64,000 nt of DNA. Origin: SIG77 sp045589595. Lineage in GTDB: Bacteria > Verrucomicrobiota > Lentisphaeria > Victivallales > UBA1829. The notes under the pieces are model-generated. The model searched no databases. It was not told where the DNA came from and saw nothing but the letters and a program-made list of their open reading frames with translations. The position numbers and the translations under genes were made by a program. Of this stretch, positions 34,631-42,821 are shown piece after piece. The DNA is taken from assembly GCA_045589595.1 (NCBI GenBank), contig JAZNPK010000037.1:58133-122132 (forward strand), read 5' to 3'. The stretch's first letter is position 1. Every line of letters starts with the position of its first letter.

Positions 34631-35274
34631 CAGAAACCTGCCTTTACCAGATCGTCCATGGTCAGTTTCGGGCCCGTTTCCTGAAGAATGGATTCCAGCT
34701 GACACCGTATCTGTTTGCCGATCATATCCGCTTCCAGATTCAGAATGTCGCCGCAGGATTTGAAGGAAAGATTTGTTTCGCGCCATGTGGTGGGAATGAT
34801 CCGGACTGCACAGGACTGTTTGGTGAGGTCTGCAATGGTCAGCGAGATCCCGTCAAGCGCAATACTCCCCTTCGGGACAAGAAATTTCGACACATTTTCC
34901 GGCAGTTCCACCCGCAGTTCCATATCGGAGCCGATCCGTTCAAAGGAAAGGATTCTGCCGGTCCCGTCCACATGCCCGCTGACAAAATGTCCGCCCAGTC
35001 TGTCGCCCGCGCGCAACGCCCGTTCCACATTGACGACTGCGCCTGTGGGGAGTGATCCGAGATTGGTGCGGCGGAATGTTTCCTCCATCACATGAAACAC
35101 CAGTTCTGTTCCGTTCATTTCCTCCAAAGTCAGGCAGGTTCCGTTGATGGCGATACTTTCCCCCATTTCGGGCGCGGAAAGAGGCTGTTTCAGGCAGATG
35201 GTCAATTTCCCGGCATTGCCGTTCATTGATCTGGAACTGATTTTGCCAGTCTGTTGGATCAATCCGGTAAACAT
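34630..35274 (-). CDS. ribE: Riboflavin synthase, alpha subunit
   Basis: 214 residues with the N-terminal motif MFTGLIQQTGKI and two lumazine-binding repeats of about 95 residues. The first contains SIAINGTCLTLEE and the second SIALDGISLTIADL. The inter-repeat motif GGHFVSGHVDGTG is intact. It dismutates two 6,7-dimethyl-8-ribityllumazine molecules to riboflavin. The start overlaps the ribD stop by one base. Part of the FMN-riboswitch operon. Confidence 0.97.
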   Translation of the reverse strand: MFTGLIQQTGKISSRSMNGNAGKLTICLKQPLSAPEMGESIAINGTCLTLEEMNGTELVFHVMEETFRRTNLGSLPTGAVVNVERALRAGDRLGGHFVSGHVDGTGRILSFERIGSDMELRVELPENVSKFLVPKGSIALDGISLTIADLTKQSCAVRIIPTTWRETNLSFKSCGDILNLEADMIGKQIRCQLESILQETGPKLTMDDLVKAGF

Positions 35275-36302
35275 CAGCAGTTCTCCTTGTTTTTGACGGG
35301 GTAACCGGTGATCATCAGATCCGGTCCGAGTTTTGTGGCAGTCATCCCGTCCAGTTTGAAGGCTTCATCGATCCGGAGCGGATTCTCTCCGCCGACAGAT
35401 GTGCGGCTGTTTCTGCCGCCGAGCAGTTTTGGCGCAATATGAAATTCGATTTTGTCAACGATCCCGGCTTTCAGCGCGGAGGCGGCAACTTCACCGCCGC
35501 CTTCGATCAGCAGCGATGTCACATTTTCTCCGCCGAGCCGATCCAACAAGCCGTCCCAATCATCATCGGAAAAGATTTCAAATCCTTCCGCTGCAACAAG
35601 TTCAGCTTGATGCGATGCAATGATACGCCGGGGCGTTTTCAGAATTTTTCCGTTCTTGTCCCGGGCTGTCAGTGCGGGCTGATCCAGACGGTATGTTTCT
35701 GCACCTGCCAGAATGGCATCGCACCACAGCCGCAATTCCAGGACCCGTTTTCTTGCTGCCGGGTCGCCGGTGATCCATTGGGATGAACCGGAGGCAGTGG
35801 CGATTTTTCCATCCAGTGTCTGTGCCATTTTCAGCAGAACGAAGGGGCGTTTTGTGATGATCCAGTGAAAGAACGCCTCGTTCAATGCGGCGCACGCTTT
35901 GTCTTCCACGCCGTACACCACATCGATCCCGGCTTCACGCAGACGGTCGATGCCCCGCCCCGCATGTTTCGGGTTGGGATCGATATTGCCGATGACCACC
36001 CGGCTGAATCCTGCGCGGATAATGGCATCGCAGCAGGGGGGCGTCCGCCCGAAAGTGCTGCACGGCTCAAGCGTCACATAAATCGCCGCACCTTCCGCCG
36101 CCGCAGGATCCGGCAGACTGTTGATGGCTTCGATCTCGGCATGAGGTCCGCCGCAGCGTTTGTGCCAGCCTTCACCGAGAACCGTTCTGCCGTCAGGCGT
36201 GGTGATGACCGCGCCCACAAGAGGATTGGGGCTGGTCATTCCCAATGCTTTCCGTGCCAGACGGACAGCCCGTTTCATATTGACGGCATCTGTTTTCTGC
36301 AT
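35274..36302 (-). CDS. ribD: Bifunctional pyrimidine deaminase/reductase RibD
   Basis: 342 residues. The N-terminal deaminase domain has the zinc site HAEIEAI and LEPCSTFGRTPPC. The C-terminal reductase domain contains GSSQWITGD and LLIEGGGEVA. It performs the second and third steps of riboflavin synthesis from the GTP branch. 81 bp after ftsY and directly coupled to ribE. Confidence 0.97.
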   Translation of the reverse strand: MQKTDAVNMKRAVRLARKALGMTSPNPLVGAVITTPDGRTVLGEGWHKRCGGPHAEIEAINSLPDPAAAEGAAIYVTLEPCSTFGRTPPCCDAIIRAGFSRVVIGNIDPNPKHAGRGIDRLREAGIDVVYGVEDKACAALNEAFFHWIITKRPFVLLKMAQTLDGKIATASGSSQWITGDPAARKRVLELRLWCDAILAGAETYRLDQPALTARDKNGKILKTPRRIIASHQAELVAAEGFEIFSDDDWDGLLDRLGGENVTSLLIEGGGEVAASALKAGIVDKIEFHIAPKLLGGRNSRTSVGGENPLRIDEAFKLDGMTATKLGPDLMITGYPVKNKENC

Positions 36303-36383
36303 ATCCGTTTCTCTTTCCCGGTATCAGACTGAAGTTGTATTCTGTACTCGCCCGCGCACGGGCGTGATGAATGTTCCGTATTT

Positions 36384-37301
36384 TTATTCTCCGACGAGTG
36401 CCTGTGCGTAATCTTCCGCAGAGAAATCCTGCAGATCGTCCGGCGCTTCTCCCAGCCCCACATAGAGGACAGGCAGTTTGAATTCCTGTTGAACGGCACA
36501 CGCGGCGCCGCCTTTTCCGGAACCATCCAGTTTCGTCAGGATCAATGCGCTCGCACCGCAGACGGCAAGAAATTCCCGCGCTTGCGACAATGCGTTGGTT
36601 CCGAGGCTGGCATCCACTGTCATCAGGGTTTCGTGAGGCGCACCCGGCAACTGTTTTTCGATGATCCGGCGCATTTTTGCCAGTTCATCCATCAGGTTTT
36701 TCCGGTTCTGCTGCCGTCCGGCGGTATCGATGATCAACAGATCCGCTTCCCGGGCAATGGCGGATTTGACAGCATCAAATGCCACAGCTGCCGGATCTGC
36801 ACCCTGTTTGGAGGCAACGACCGTTGCGCCGGAGCGTTCTCCCCAGAGTTTGAGCTGTTCCACTGCAGCCGCCCGGAACGTATCGCACGCCGCCAGCATG
36901 ACTTTTTTGCCTTCATCGCGGAATTTACAGGCGAGTTTGCCGATGCTTGTGGTTTTGCCGCTGCCGTTGACACCCACCACCAGAAGTACGGTGAGTTTAC
37001 CGTCCGGATTGGTACGCAGGGGTCTGGCATCGACCGACAGGATCTTTTTGATGCTTTCCACGGTACAGGACCGGATATCATCACTGCCGTTCAGATGTCC
37101 CAGCGCATATTCCTCCCGGAGATCGGTGACGATCTGTTTCGCGTTTTTGACGCCGAGATCAGCGGCGATGAGCGCCTTTTCCATTTCATTGAACGCTTCA
37201 TCGTCCCAGGTTTTGGCATCTGTGAAAATGCCGCTGACACTCCGTTTCAGTGCAACTGCAGTTTTCTGCAACCCGTTTTTGAATTTTGCAAAAAGCGACA
37301 T
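36384..37301 (-). CDS. ftsY: Signal recognition particle receptor FtsY
   Basis: 305 residues, the compact form without the long acidic A domain. GTPase motifs are GVNGSGKTTSIGKLA (G1), DTAGRQQNRKNLMDEL (G3) and TKLDGSGKGGA (G4). It docks ribosome-SRP complexes at the membrane. Three base pairs separate it from nusB. Confidence 0.97.
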   Translation of the reverse strand: MSLFAKFKNGLQKTAVALKRSVSGIFTDAKTWDDEAFNEMEKALIAADLGVKNAKQIVTDLREEYALGHLNGSDDIRSCTVESIKKILSVDARPLRTNPDGKLTVLLVVGVNGSGKTTSIGKLACKFRDEGKKVMLAACDTFRAAAVEQLKLWGERSGATVVASKQGADPAAVAFDAVKSAIAREADLLIIDTAGRQQNRKNLMDELAKMRRIIEKQLPGAPHETLMTVDASLGTNALSQAREFLAVCGASALILTKLDGSGKGGAACAVQQEFKLPVLYVGLGEAPDDLQDFSAEDYAQALVGE

Positions 37302-37304
37302 GGA

Positions 37305-37862
37305 TCAAGCCTTGCCTTTCGATGGTTTTTCCGAAAAGATCTCCGGATGAAGCTGATTTTTGACGCCGTTCAGTACCCCGTTGATGAACTGACCGGCATT
37401 GTCACCGCTGTAATCCTTGCCGATTTCAATGGCTTCATTGATACTGGCAAGGGGCGGGATCTCCGGAAAACAGAACTTGAGTTCAAAAATCGCGATCCGC
37501 ATAATGTTGCGGTCCACTGCCGACATCCGGTGCAGATCCCATTTTTTCGAGACGCCTTCCATAATGTCGTTGATCTCAAATTCATTTCCCTGAACGCCCA
37601 GGATCAACCGTTCCGCATAAGCCCACGCCTTTCTGAAAAAGCGTTCGTCCGGATAATCGGCAAATTCTTTCGCCTGATCCTGAAAATTCAGCAGTTTCTC
37701 ATCTGTATCATTTTCAGATGCCAGATCGCACTGGAAAAGATACTGCATCGCCAGTTCGCGTCCCAGCCGTTTGGGATTCATTGTTGCGGTATATTTCTTT
37801 GCGTGGGGCTTGGCGGGTTTCTGCGCCTTTTCCCCGGCGTCCGCAAGAGGATCGTTCTGCAT
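37305..37862 (-). CDS. nusB: Transcription antitermination protein NusB
   Basis: 185 residues. The start at 37862 is preferred because GAGGT lies 7-8 bp upstream, whereas the internal Met at residue 28, where NusB similarity begins, has no such site. This leaves a 27-residue basic N-terminal tail. The core shows RELAMQYLFQCD, VDRNIMRIAIFEL, SINEAIEIGKDY and FINGVLNG. NusB is part of the rRNA antitermination complex; its location next to ribH is common in bacteria. Confidence 0.95.
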   Translation of the reverse strand: MQNDPLADAGEKAQKPAKPHAKKYTATMNPKRLGRELAMQYLFQCDLASENDTDEKLLNFQDQAKEFADYPDERFFRKAWAYAERLILGVQGNEFEINDIMEGVSKKWDLHRMSAVDRNIMRIAIFELKFCFPEIPPLASINEAIEIGKDYSGDNAGQFINGVLNGVKNQLHPEIFSEKPSKGKA

Positions 37863-37891
37863 GATGTTACCTCGTCTGACTTGCTTCGTAA

Positions 37892-38371
37892 TTACAGTGA
37901 GGTTTTGTTCAGATTCGCCATTTCAACAGCTGCCATCATCACGTCCGCACCGCGGTTGCCCGCTTTGGTGCCGCTGCGTTCGATCGCCTGTTCAATGTTT
38001 TCGGTTGTGACCAGCCCGTAAAGGACCGGAATGCCGGATTCCAGACCGATCTGGGCAATGGCTTTGGAGACCTGACCGTTGATCTGGGCAGCGTGGGTGG
38101 TGGCACCCTGGATCACAACACCCAGACAGAGGATGGCATCGTATTTGCCGGAATTTGCCATTTTGGCGCAGACAAAGGGCAGTTCGTAGGAGCCGGGGAC
38201 CCATGCTGCAGTCAGGTCATCCGCATTGCCGCCGTGACGCACGAATGCATCCACAGCACCTTCCAGCAGTTTTTCCACAAAGAACGCATTGAACCGGGCG
38301 CAGACGATCCCGATTTTCAGACCGGAAGCAACAAGGCTTCCTTCCAGAACATTTGCAAGTGTCTTGTTCAT
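37892..38371 (-). CDS. ribH: 6,7-dimethyl-8-ribityllumazine synthase
   Basis: 159 residues. The ATG at 38371 is chosen over 38389 because AAGGAA sits 8 bp upstream. Motifs: GIVCARFNAFFVEKLLEGA, VPGSYELPF, CLGVVIQGATTH (with the catalytic His) and PVLYGLVTTEN. It condenses the ribityl-uracil and the four-carbon product of RibB. 37 bp after ribBA. Confidence 0.97.
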   Translation of the reverse strand: MNKTLANVLEGSLVASGLKIGIVCARFNAFFVEKLLEGAVDAFVRHGGNADDLTAAWVPGSYELPFVCAKMANSGKYDAILCLGVVIQGATTHAAQINGQVSKAIAQIGLESGIPVLYGLVTTENIEQAIERSGTKAGNRGADVMMAAVEMANLNKTSL

Positions 38372-38408
38372 ATTGATGATTCCTTTCATTAAGATTTTTT
38401 ATCGTGTA

Positions 38409-39608
38409 TCAGAGATGGAGCAGATGCCCCATTTTTGTGCGTTTTGTTTCCAGATAGCGGTGATCATGTTCATGGGGCGGCATTTCACAGGGGACCCGTT
38501 CCCCCAGTTTCAGTCCGTAACCATCGATCCCCACCAGTTTTTTGGGGTTGTTGGTGATGAGACGCACGCCCTTTACGCCGAGATCCAGCAGGATCTGTGC
38601 GCCCATTCCGTATTCGCGGAGATCCGGCGCAAAACCGAGCTGAATATTGGCTTCCACAGTATCCAGACCCTGTTCCTGCAGTTTGTAGGCCCGGATCTTG
38701 TTGGCAAGCCCGATCCCTCTGCCTTCCTGACGCATGTAAACGATGACGCCGCAGCCTTCTTCCGCGATCATCTGCATGGCATGATGAAGCTGTCCGCCGC
38801 AGTCGCAGCGGCGTGAGGCGAAAACATCGCCGGTGAGACATTCGCTGTGAACGCGGGTCAGGACATCTTCTTTACCGCGGACATCGCCCAGAGTCAGAGC
38901 GAGGTGAACCTGATCATCGATCTTCGATTCGTAGAGATGCAGTTGGAAATCGCCGTAATCTGTCGGCAGATTCACTGATTCCACACATTCAATGAGTTTT
39001 TCAGTTTTCCGGCGGTACGCAATGATGTCGGCAATCGTGCAGAGTTTGATGCCGAATTTCTTTTTGAAGACCATCAGATCGTCCATCCGCGCCATGGTCC
39101 CGTCATCTTTGGTGATCTCGCAGATCACACCTGCGGGCGTCAGACCTGCCATCCGGGCAAGATCCACTGCCGCTTCCGTATGACCGGTCCGCTGAAGCAC
39201 TCCGCCCGGTTTGGCGGCAATGGGGAAAATGTGACCGGGAATCCCGAAATCTGAACGTTTCTTTGACGGATCGATCAGTGATTTTACCGTGTTCGCGCGG
39301 TCGAATGTACTGATGCCGGTGGATCCGGAAAGTGCATCAAGACTTTCAGTGAATGCCGTATTGAAATGGTCGGTGGAGGGGGCGCGGTAGATCCCCAGTT
39401 CCTTCGCCCGGGCCTGAGTGATGGGGGCGCAGACCAATCCTCTGGCATGAGTGATCATAAAGTTGATGATTTCGGGCGTGACTTTATCTGCGGCGCAGAC
39501 AAGGTCCCCTTCGTTTTCTCTGTTTTCGTCATCCGTAACAATGACCAGTTTCCCGGCGCGTATATCTTCCAACACGCTTTCCACTGTGTCAAACACAAGT
39601 TCTTCCAT
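38409..39608 (-). CDS. ribBA: Bifunctional DHBP synthase/GTP cyclohydrolase II
   Basis: 399 residues from the ATG at 39608, which has GGAGG 8 bp upstream; two ATGs further upstream are in frame but lack such a site. The DHBP synthase half has DDENRENEGDLV and GHTEAAVDLA. The cyclohydrolase half has HSECLTGDVFASRRCDCGGQL (zinc cysteines) and MRQEGRGIGL. It supplies both branches of riboflavin synthesis. First gene after the FMN riboswitch. Confidence 0.97.
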   Translation of the reverse strand: MEELVFDTVESVLEDIRAGKLVIVTDDENRENEGDLVCAADKVTPEIINFMITHARGLVCAPITQARAKELGIYRAPSTDHFNTAFTESLDALSGSTGISTFDRANTVKSLIDPSKKRSDFGIPGHIFPIAAKPGGVLQRTGHTEAAVDLARMAGLTPAGVICEITKDDGTMARMDDLMVFKKKFGIKLCTIADIIAYRRKTEKLIECVESVNLPTDYGDFQLHLYESKIDDQVHLALTLGDVRGKEDVLTRVHSECLTGDVFASRRCDCGGQLHHAMQMIAEEGCGVIVYMRQEGRGIGLANKIRAYKLQEQGLDTVEANIQLGFAPDLREYGMGAQILLDLGVKGVRLITNNPKKLVGIDGYGLKLGERVPCEMPPHEHDHRYLETKRTKMGHLLHL

Positions 39609-39695
39609 AGCTTTCGCCTCCATGCGTTGTTTGTTCTGCTGTCTGCAGAGCAGTGACATTGTACGGTTTACGATTTCAAAGATGCCGCACGCAGC

Positions 39696-39820
39696 CGTTC
39701 TTTCATCCGGACTTTACCGTCGGTCATGGAATCTCACCATGTCAGTCCCCGGTGAAGGGGAGTCGCGGACTTTACCGCCGGTCGGGAATTGGTGCATCGC
39801 ACCTCACCACGCCCTGAAAA
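39696..39820 (-). promoter_or_regulatory. FMN riboswitch (RFN element)
   Basis: On the minus strand, starting at 39820, the conserved blocks appear in order: TTTTCAGGGC, then a variable stem, ATTCCCGACCGGCGGTAAAG, TCCGCGACTCC, a GACATGGTGAGATTCCATG arm, GACCGACGGTAAAGTCCGGAT and GAAAGAACGG. It lies 88 bp before the ribBA start. I find no hairpin with a T run in between, so control at translation is more likely than termination. Confidence 0.95.
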
Positions 39821-39851
39821 CTGCATATTTTTTTCTGTTATCAAACCATAT

Positions 39852-39880
39852 AATATAGCGCGTCATACGCGTACTTGCAA
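39852..39880 (-). promoter_or_regulatory. Candidate promoter of the riboflavin operon
   Basis: Minus strand TTGCAA (39880-39875), a 17-bp spacer and TATATT (39857-39852), placing the transcription start about 25 bp before the riboswitch. Confidence 0.7.
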
Positions 39881-39909
39881 GAGGTTTGATGCTGTTTCCT
39901 GCAAAAAAA

Positions 39910-40710
39910 TCAATGGGTATAGATCAGAACCCCCAGCAGAAGCAGGAGCAGTTCGGACATATAACCGAAAATGTTCAGCGCGTTTCTGCTTGCGCCTTCC
40001 GCCGCATCCGCGCAGAGATGACTGCCGTAAGTACCGATGAGCCAGGAGACCGCATAAGCTGTCAGGATCGGTAAAATGTTCCATGTGAAAAAGATACAAG
40101 CCAACAGCATAAGGATCGCCGCGACGATCCAGTGATAATTTTTTACATGGACATCTGCAGGGAAAAATTCCACGCCGTCCCGCGTGCGGCAGGTGGCGAC
40201 TTCCGCCCGGACAAGATAGCCGCCGACCAGTGCCACCACGATCCACCAGGCTGCAGACGACCAGCACAACGCACCGAGCATTGCGGACCGGAACAGGTAT
40301 ATGGAGATCTTGACAAAAAGACAGTTGCCTTTTTCATCGTCTGCAAATTCACCGGGCAGGGCTTCGTTCTGGGGCGCACCGGAACTGCGTGCATCCATGT
40401 AGCGCGACAATGCTGTCAGCCCCTGCCATCCGGTCAGCAGTTCCAGCACCAGCGGCGCAAGACATGCCCCGGCAATGAACGCCGGTGTCCGTCCCGCAAA
40501 TCCCGCAAGAATGATAATGACGAGCGCGGGAACCGAAAGCAATCCGCCGAAGAGCGGCGTCAGGGGGCGCATCAGCGGCGGCAGTTCTTCATCTGTGTAT
40601 TTCGTTTTGAAAAAATTTCCGGGGAGCGTGAAGGTGGAAAAATAGTTCCAGACGGCAGCAATCTGACTGATGAAGCCGTCTTCCTTCTGATTGATCTTTT
40701 TGTGCTGCAT
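39910..40710 (-). CDS. CobS-like polytopic membrane protein
   Basis: 266 residues with about six transmembrane segments. The order of features recalls cobalamin synthase CobS: an N-terminal FSTFTLPGNFF segment, then PLTPLFGGLLS, then a mid-protein segment LLTGWQGLTALSRYMDA where CobS has GGFHLDGLADT. The end reads CADAAEGASRNALNIFGYMSELLLLL where CobS has GQTGDTLGAAIELGELV. The Asp-rich catalytic motif is thus only partly kept. It may use a different alcohol or nucleotide substrate, or be inactive. No cobalamin genes are near; PlsC precedes it by 24 bp. Confidence 0.5.
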   Translation of the reverse strand: MQHKKINQKEDGFISQIAAVWNYFSTFTLPGNFFKTKYTDEELPPLMRPLTPLFGGLLSVPALVIIILAGFAGRTPAFIAGACLAPLVLELLTGWQGLTALSRYMDARSSGAPQNEALPGEFADDEKGNCLFVKISIYLFRSAMLGALCWSSAAWWIVVALVGGYLVRAEVATCRTRDGVEFFPADVHVKNYHWIVAAILMLLACIFFTWNILPILTAYAVSWLIGTYGSHLCADAAEGASRNALNIFGYMSELLLLLLGVLIYTH

Positions 40711-40734
40711 GGTGTTCCTTTGTTATGTTGATTT

Positions 40735-41523
40735 TTACTTTATGTTCATTTCTTCCGCCGCTGCCGACCGCGCCGGTTCCAGCACGCTGTATGACGCCTG
40801 AGCCAGCGATTTTCTGTCCATCTCCGGCGTCTTTGTGATCTCCGGCAGTATATGGACATCCACCGTGATCATTCTGTTGCCGAGGATCTTTCTCACGTGA
40901 CAGATAAACGGGGTATCATCGTACCACGCCGGGTGATGATCTCCGGCGCAGGGCGTCCCGTAAACTGTCAACAGCGGGATCAGCGGGATATCCGTTCCGG
41001 CGACCGCCTCAAATGCAGTGGATTTGAATGGCAGAAGCGGTTCTCTGCCGGATGTGGTGGTCCCTTCCGGATAAATGATCAGGCAGATGCCGTTCCGCAG
41101 TGTGGTGCGGAATTCCTCCAGCGTTTTTTTTGCTTTGAGCGGCGAAGTCCTGTCGATCCAGACCGGATTGGAAAGTCCGATGTACCAGCCGAAAAAGAAC
41201 CATTTGCGGATGCCGGTATTCGGTGTGAAACGCATCGGTGCCACGGCGGCATGGACAAGGATATCGAGGTAGCTCTGGTGATTGGATACCAGCAGACCGC
41301 CGCAGCGGCAGGGGAGGGCGGTATCACCGTGGATCTGCAGACGGATCCCCAGGATCTTCAACAGCCCCAGCGCCCATTTCTGCGTCTGTTCCGCCAGGAA
41401 ATGTTCCCGGTCAGCCGCACGGCGCACCCGCCAACTTGTGACGATCGCCATTTTCAGTAGAAAAAACAGGATCGCAGGAACCCGCAGAAAACGCCGGAAT
41501 CCACGGATGATGCAGTTGTTCAT
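40735..41523 (-). CDS. plsC: 1-acyl-sn-glycerol-3-phosphate acyltransferase-like protein
   Basis: 262 residues with an N-terminal hydrophobic segment. The catalytic HX4D motif is in SNHQSYLD (His82, Asp87) and the phosphate-binding motif is YPEGTTTSG. It transfers a fatty acyl group to lysophosphatidate, or in some relatives to other lysolipids. ATGA overlap with the glycosyltransferase gene upstream suggests envelope lipid work, possibly of a glycolipid. Confidence 0.9.
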   Translation of the reverse strand: MNNCIIRGFRRFLRVPAILFFLLKMAIVTSWRVRRAADREHFLAEQTQKWALGLLKILGIRLQIHGDTALPCRCGGLLVSNHQSYLDILVHAAVAPMRFTPNTGIRKWFFFGWYIGLSNPVWIDRTSPLKAKKTLEEFRTTLRNGICLIIYPEGTTTSGREPLLPFKSTAFEAVAGTDIPLIPLLTVYGTPCAGDHHPAWYDDTPFICHVRKILGNRMITVDVHILPEITKTPEMDRKSLAQASYSVLEPARSAAAEEMNIK

Positions 41524-42650
41524 CGTGCGTTCCCTCCCGCCTTATTCCGTTTCAGCAGCAGACGGTACAGCGCCAGATAGGAGCGGATCATCCGGTCTAC
41601 CGGCATAAGGACTTTGCCGCAGGTCGGCGTACATTTCGATGCCATGAGCAGCTTGGATGCCATATCCGATCCGGTCGTATCTGATTGAATGTCAAACAGA
41701 AATGCGTTTCCATCGTACATCCTGCACAGTTCCGGGACGGCGTCCGCCGCATTGCAGACCACCGGCAGCCCCAGGCACATGGCTTCCGCGACTGCCAGAC
41801 CGTATCCTTCGCAGCGTGAAGTGGAGAGAAATACATCAAAAATCCCCATCAGGGCAGGGGCATCGGGGCGGTATCCGGCAAGTTTGACTGTGAGATTGCT
41901 GTACTGCGTTCCGTTTGCGAGACGCTGTTCCAGTTTTTTCTGAAGGGGACCGGAACCGAAAATCAGGATCGTCCATTTTTCCCCGTCCGGGATCACCGCA
42001 TTGACGGCATCCAGCCGGTCCAAGAGAAGATCAAACCCTTTCATTCTGTCCAGTCTGCCAACACATCCGATAACGCGGGTCGTATCTTCCGGAACAAGAC
42101 TTGAGCGTAATTTTCTGCGGATGTCCGGCGGCATCGGCGGTACCGGATCCGCACCGTTCCGGATCACGCGGATCGTGCCGGGGCGGAGATGAAGACGCTG
42201 TTCCTGAAAAACTGCCGCCGCCGGGGATACCGCCGTGATGCAGTCCGCCAGACAACAGGTCAGTCTGTCCAGCAGAAAGTAAAACCATTTGCCGAACCGT
42301 TTTTCCGCTGTGTGTACGGTGTTGATCAGGGGGATCCCCATACCGGTACAGGCGGGGCGCGACAGCAGATTGGGGTGGATCAGGTGGGTATGGATCAGAT
42401 CCGGCTGCACAGCGCGGATCACGCTGCGGATGCGGAACGGAAGAAGCGGATCATATTTTCTGCCGTTCAGATAAATGATCTCTGCACCGCACGCCTGAAG
42501 TCTGTCCGGGATCGTCCTGTCTGCCGGTTTACCCAACAGGGAAAGGACCGTTGTCCGGTGTCCGGCACGGTGTAGTCCGCAGCAGAGATCGGCAAGGACT
42601 TTTTCCGCGCCGCCTCCGCCGAGTTCTGTTATGATTTGAAGGATCTTCAT
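41520..42650 (-). CDS. Glycosyltransferase family 4 protein
   Basis: 376 residues. The start at 42650 is preferred: the in-frame ATG at 42713 lies upstream of a good -10 box, so it would not be transcribed from that promoter. The N-terminus has the GT4 glycine loop GGGGAEKVLADL, and the C-terminal Rossmann domain has STSRCEGYGLAVAEAM, the EX7E-type motif. A retaining transferase that probably adds a hexose to a lipid or glycan. First gene of the unit with plsC and the CobS-like gene. Confidence 0.9.
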   Translation of the reverse strand: MKILQIITELGGGGAEKVLADLCCGLHRAGHRTTVLSLLGKPADRTIPDRLQACGAEIIYLNGRKYDPLLPFRIRSVIRAVQPDLIHTHLIHPNLLSRPACTGMGIPLINTVHTAEKRFGKWFYFLLDRLTCCLADCITAVSPAAAVFQEQRLHLRPGTIRVIRNGADPVPPMPPDIRRKLRSSLVPEDTTRVIGCVGRLDRMKGFDLLLDRLDAVNAVIPDGEKWTILIFGSGPLQKKLEQRLANGTQYSNLTVKLAGYRPDAPALMGIFDVFLSTSRCEGYGLAVAEAMCLGLPVVCNAADAVPELCRMYDGNAFLFDIQSDTTGSDMASKLLMASKCTPTCGKVLMPVDRMIRSYLALYRLLLKRNKAGGNAR

Positions 42651-42693
42651 ACAGCAGCAGTATCCGATTGGCAGTGATTCCGTAAAATGACAT

Positions 42694-42721
42694 AAAATAA
42701 ACCATTTTTCCAAAAAAACAA
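42694..42721 (-). promoter_or_regulatory. Candidate promoter of the glycosyltransferase unit
   Basis: Minus strand TTGTTT (42721-42716), a 16-bp spacer and TATTTT (42699-42694), about 44 bp before the chosen start codon. Confidence 0.5.
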
Positions 42722-42741
42722 GAGAAATCAGCAGATTTTAC

Positions 42742-42770
42742 TTGCCATTACCGCAAAAAGGTGCTAAATT
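42742..42770 (+). promoter_or_regulatory. Candidate promoter of the BamD-like gene
   Basis: TTGCCA at 42742-42747, a 17-bp spacer and TAAATT at 42765-42770, 52 bp before the start codon and divergent from the glycosyltransferase promoter. Confidence 0.6.
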
Positions 42771-42821
42771 GTATGGATAAGACTGTATAGAAAACTTTAA
42801 CATCCGGAGAAAAAACGGAAT

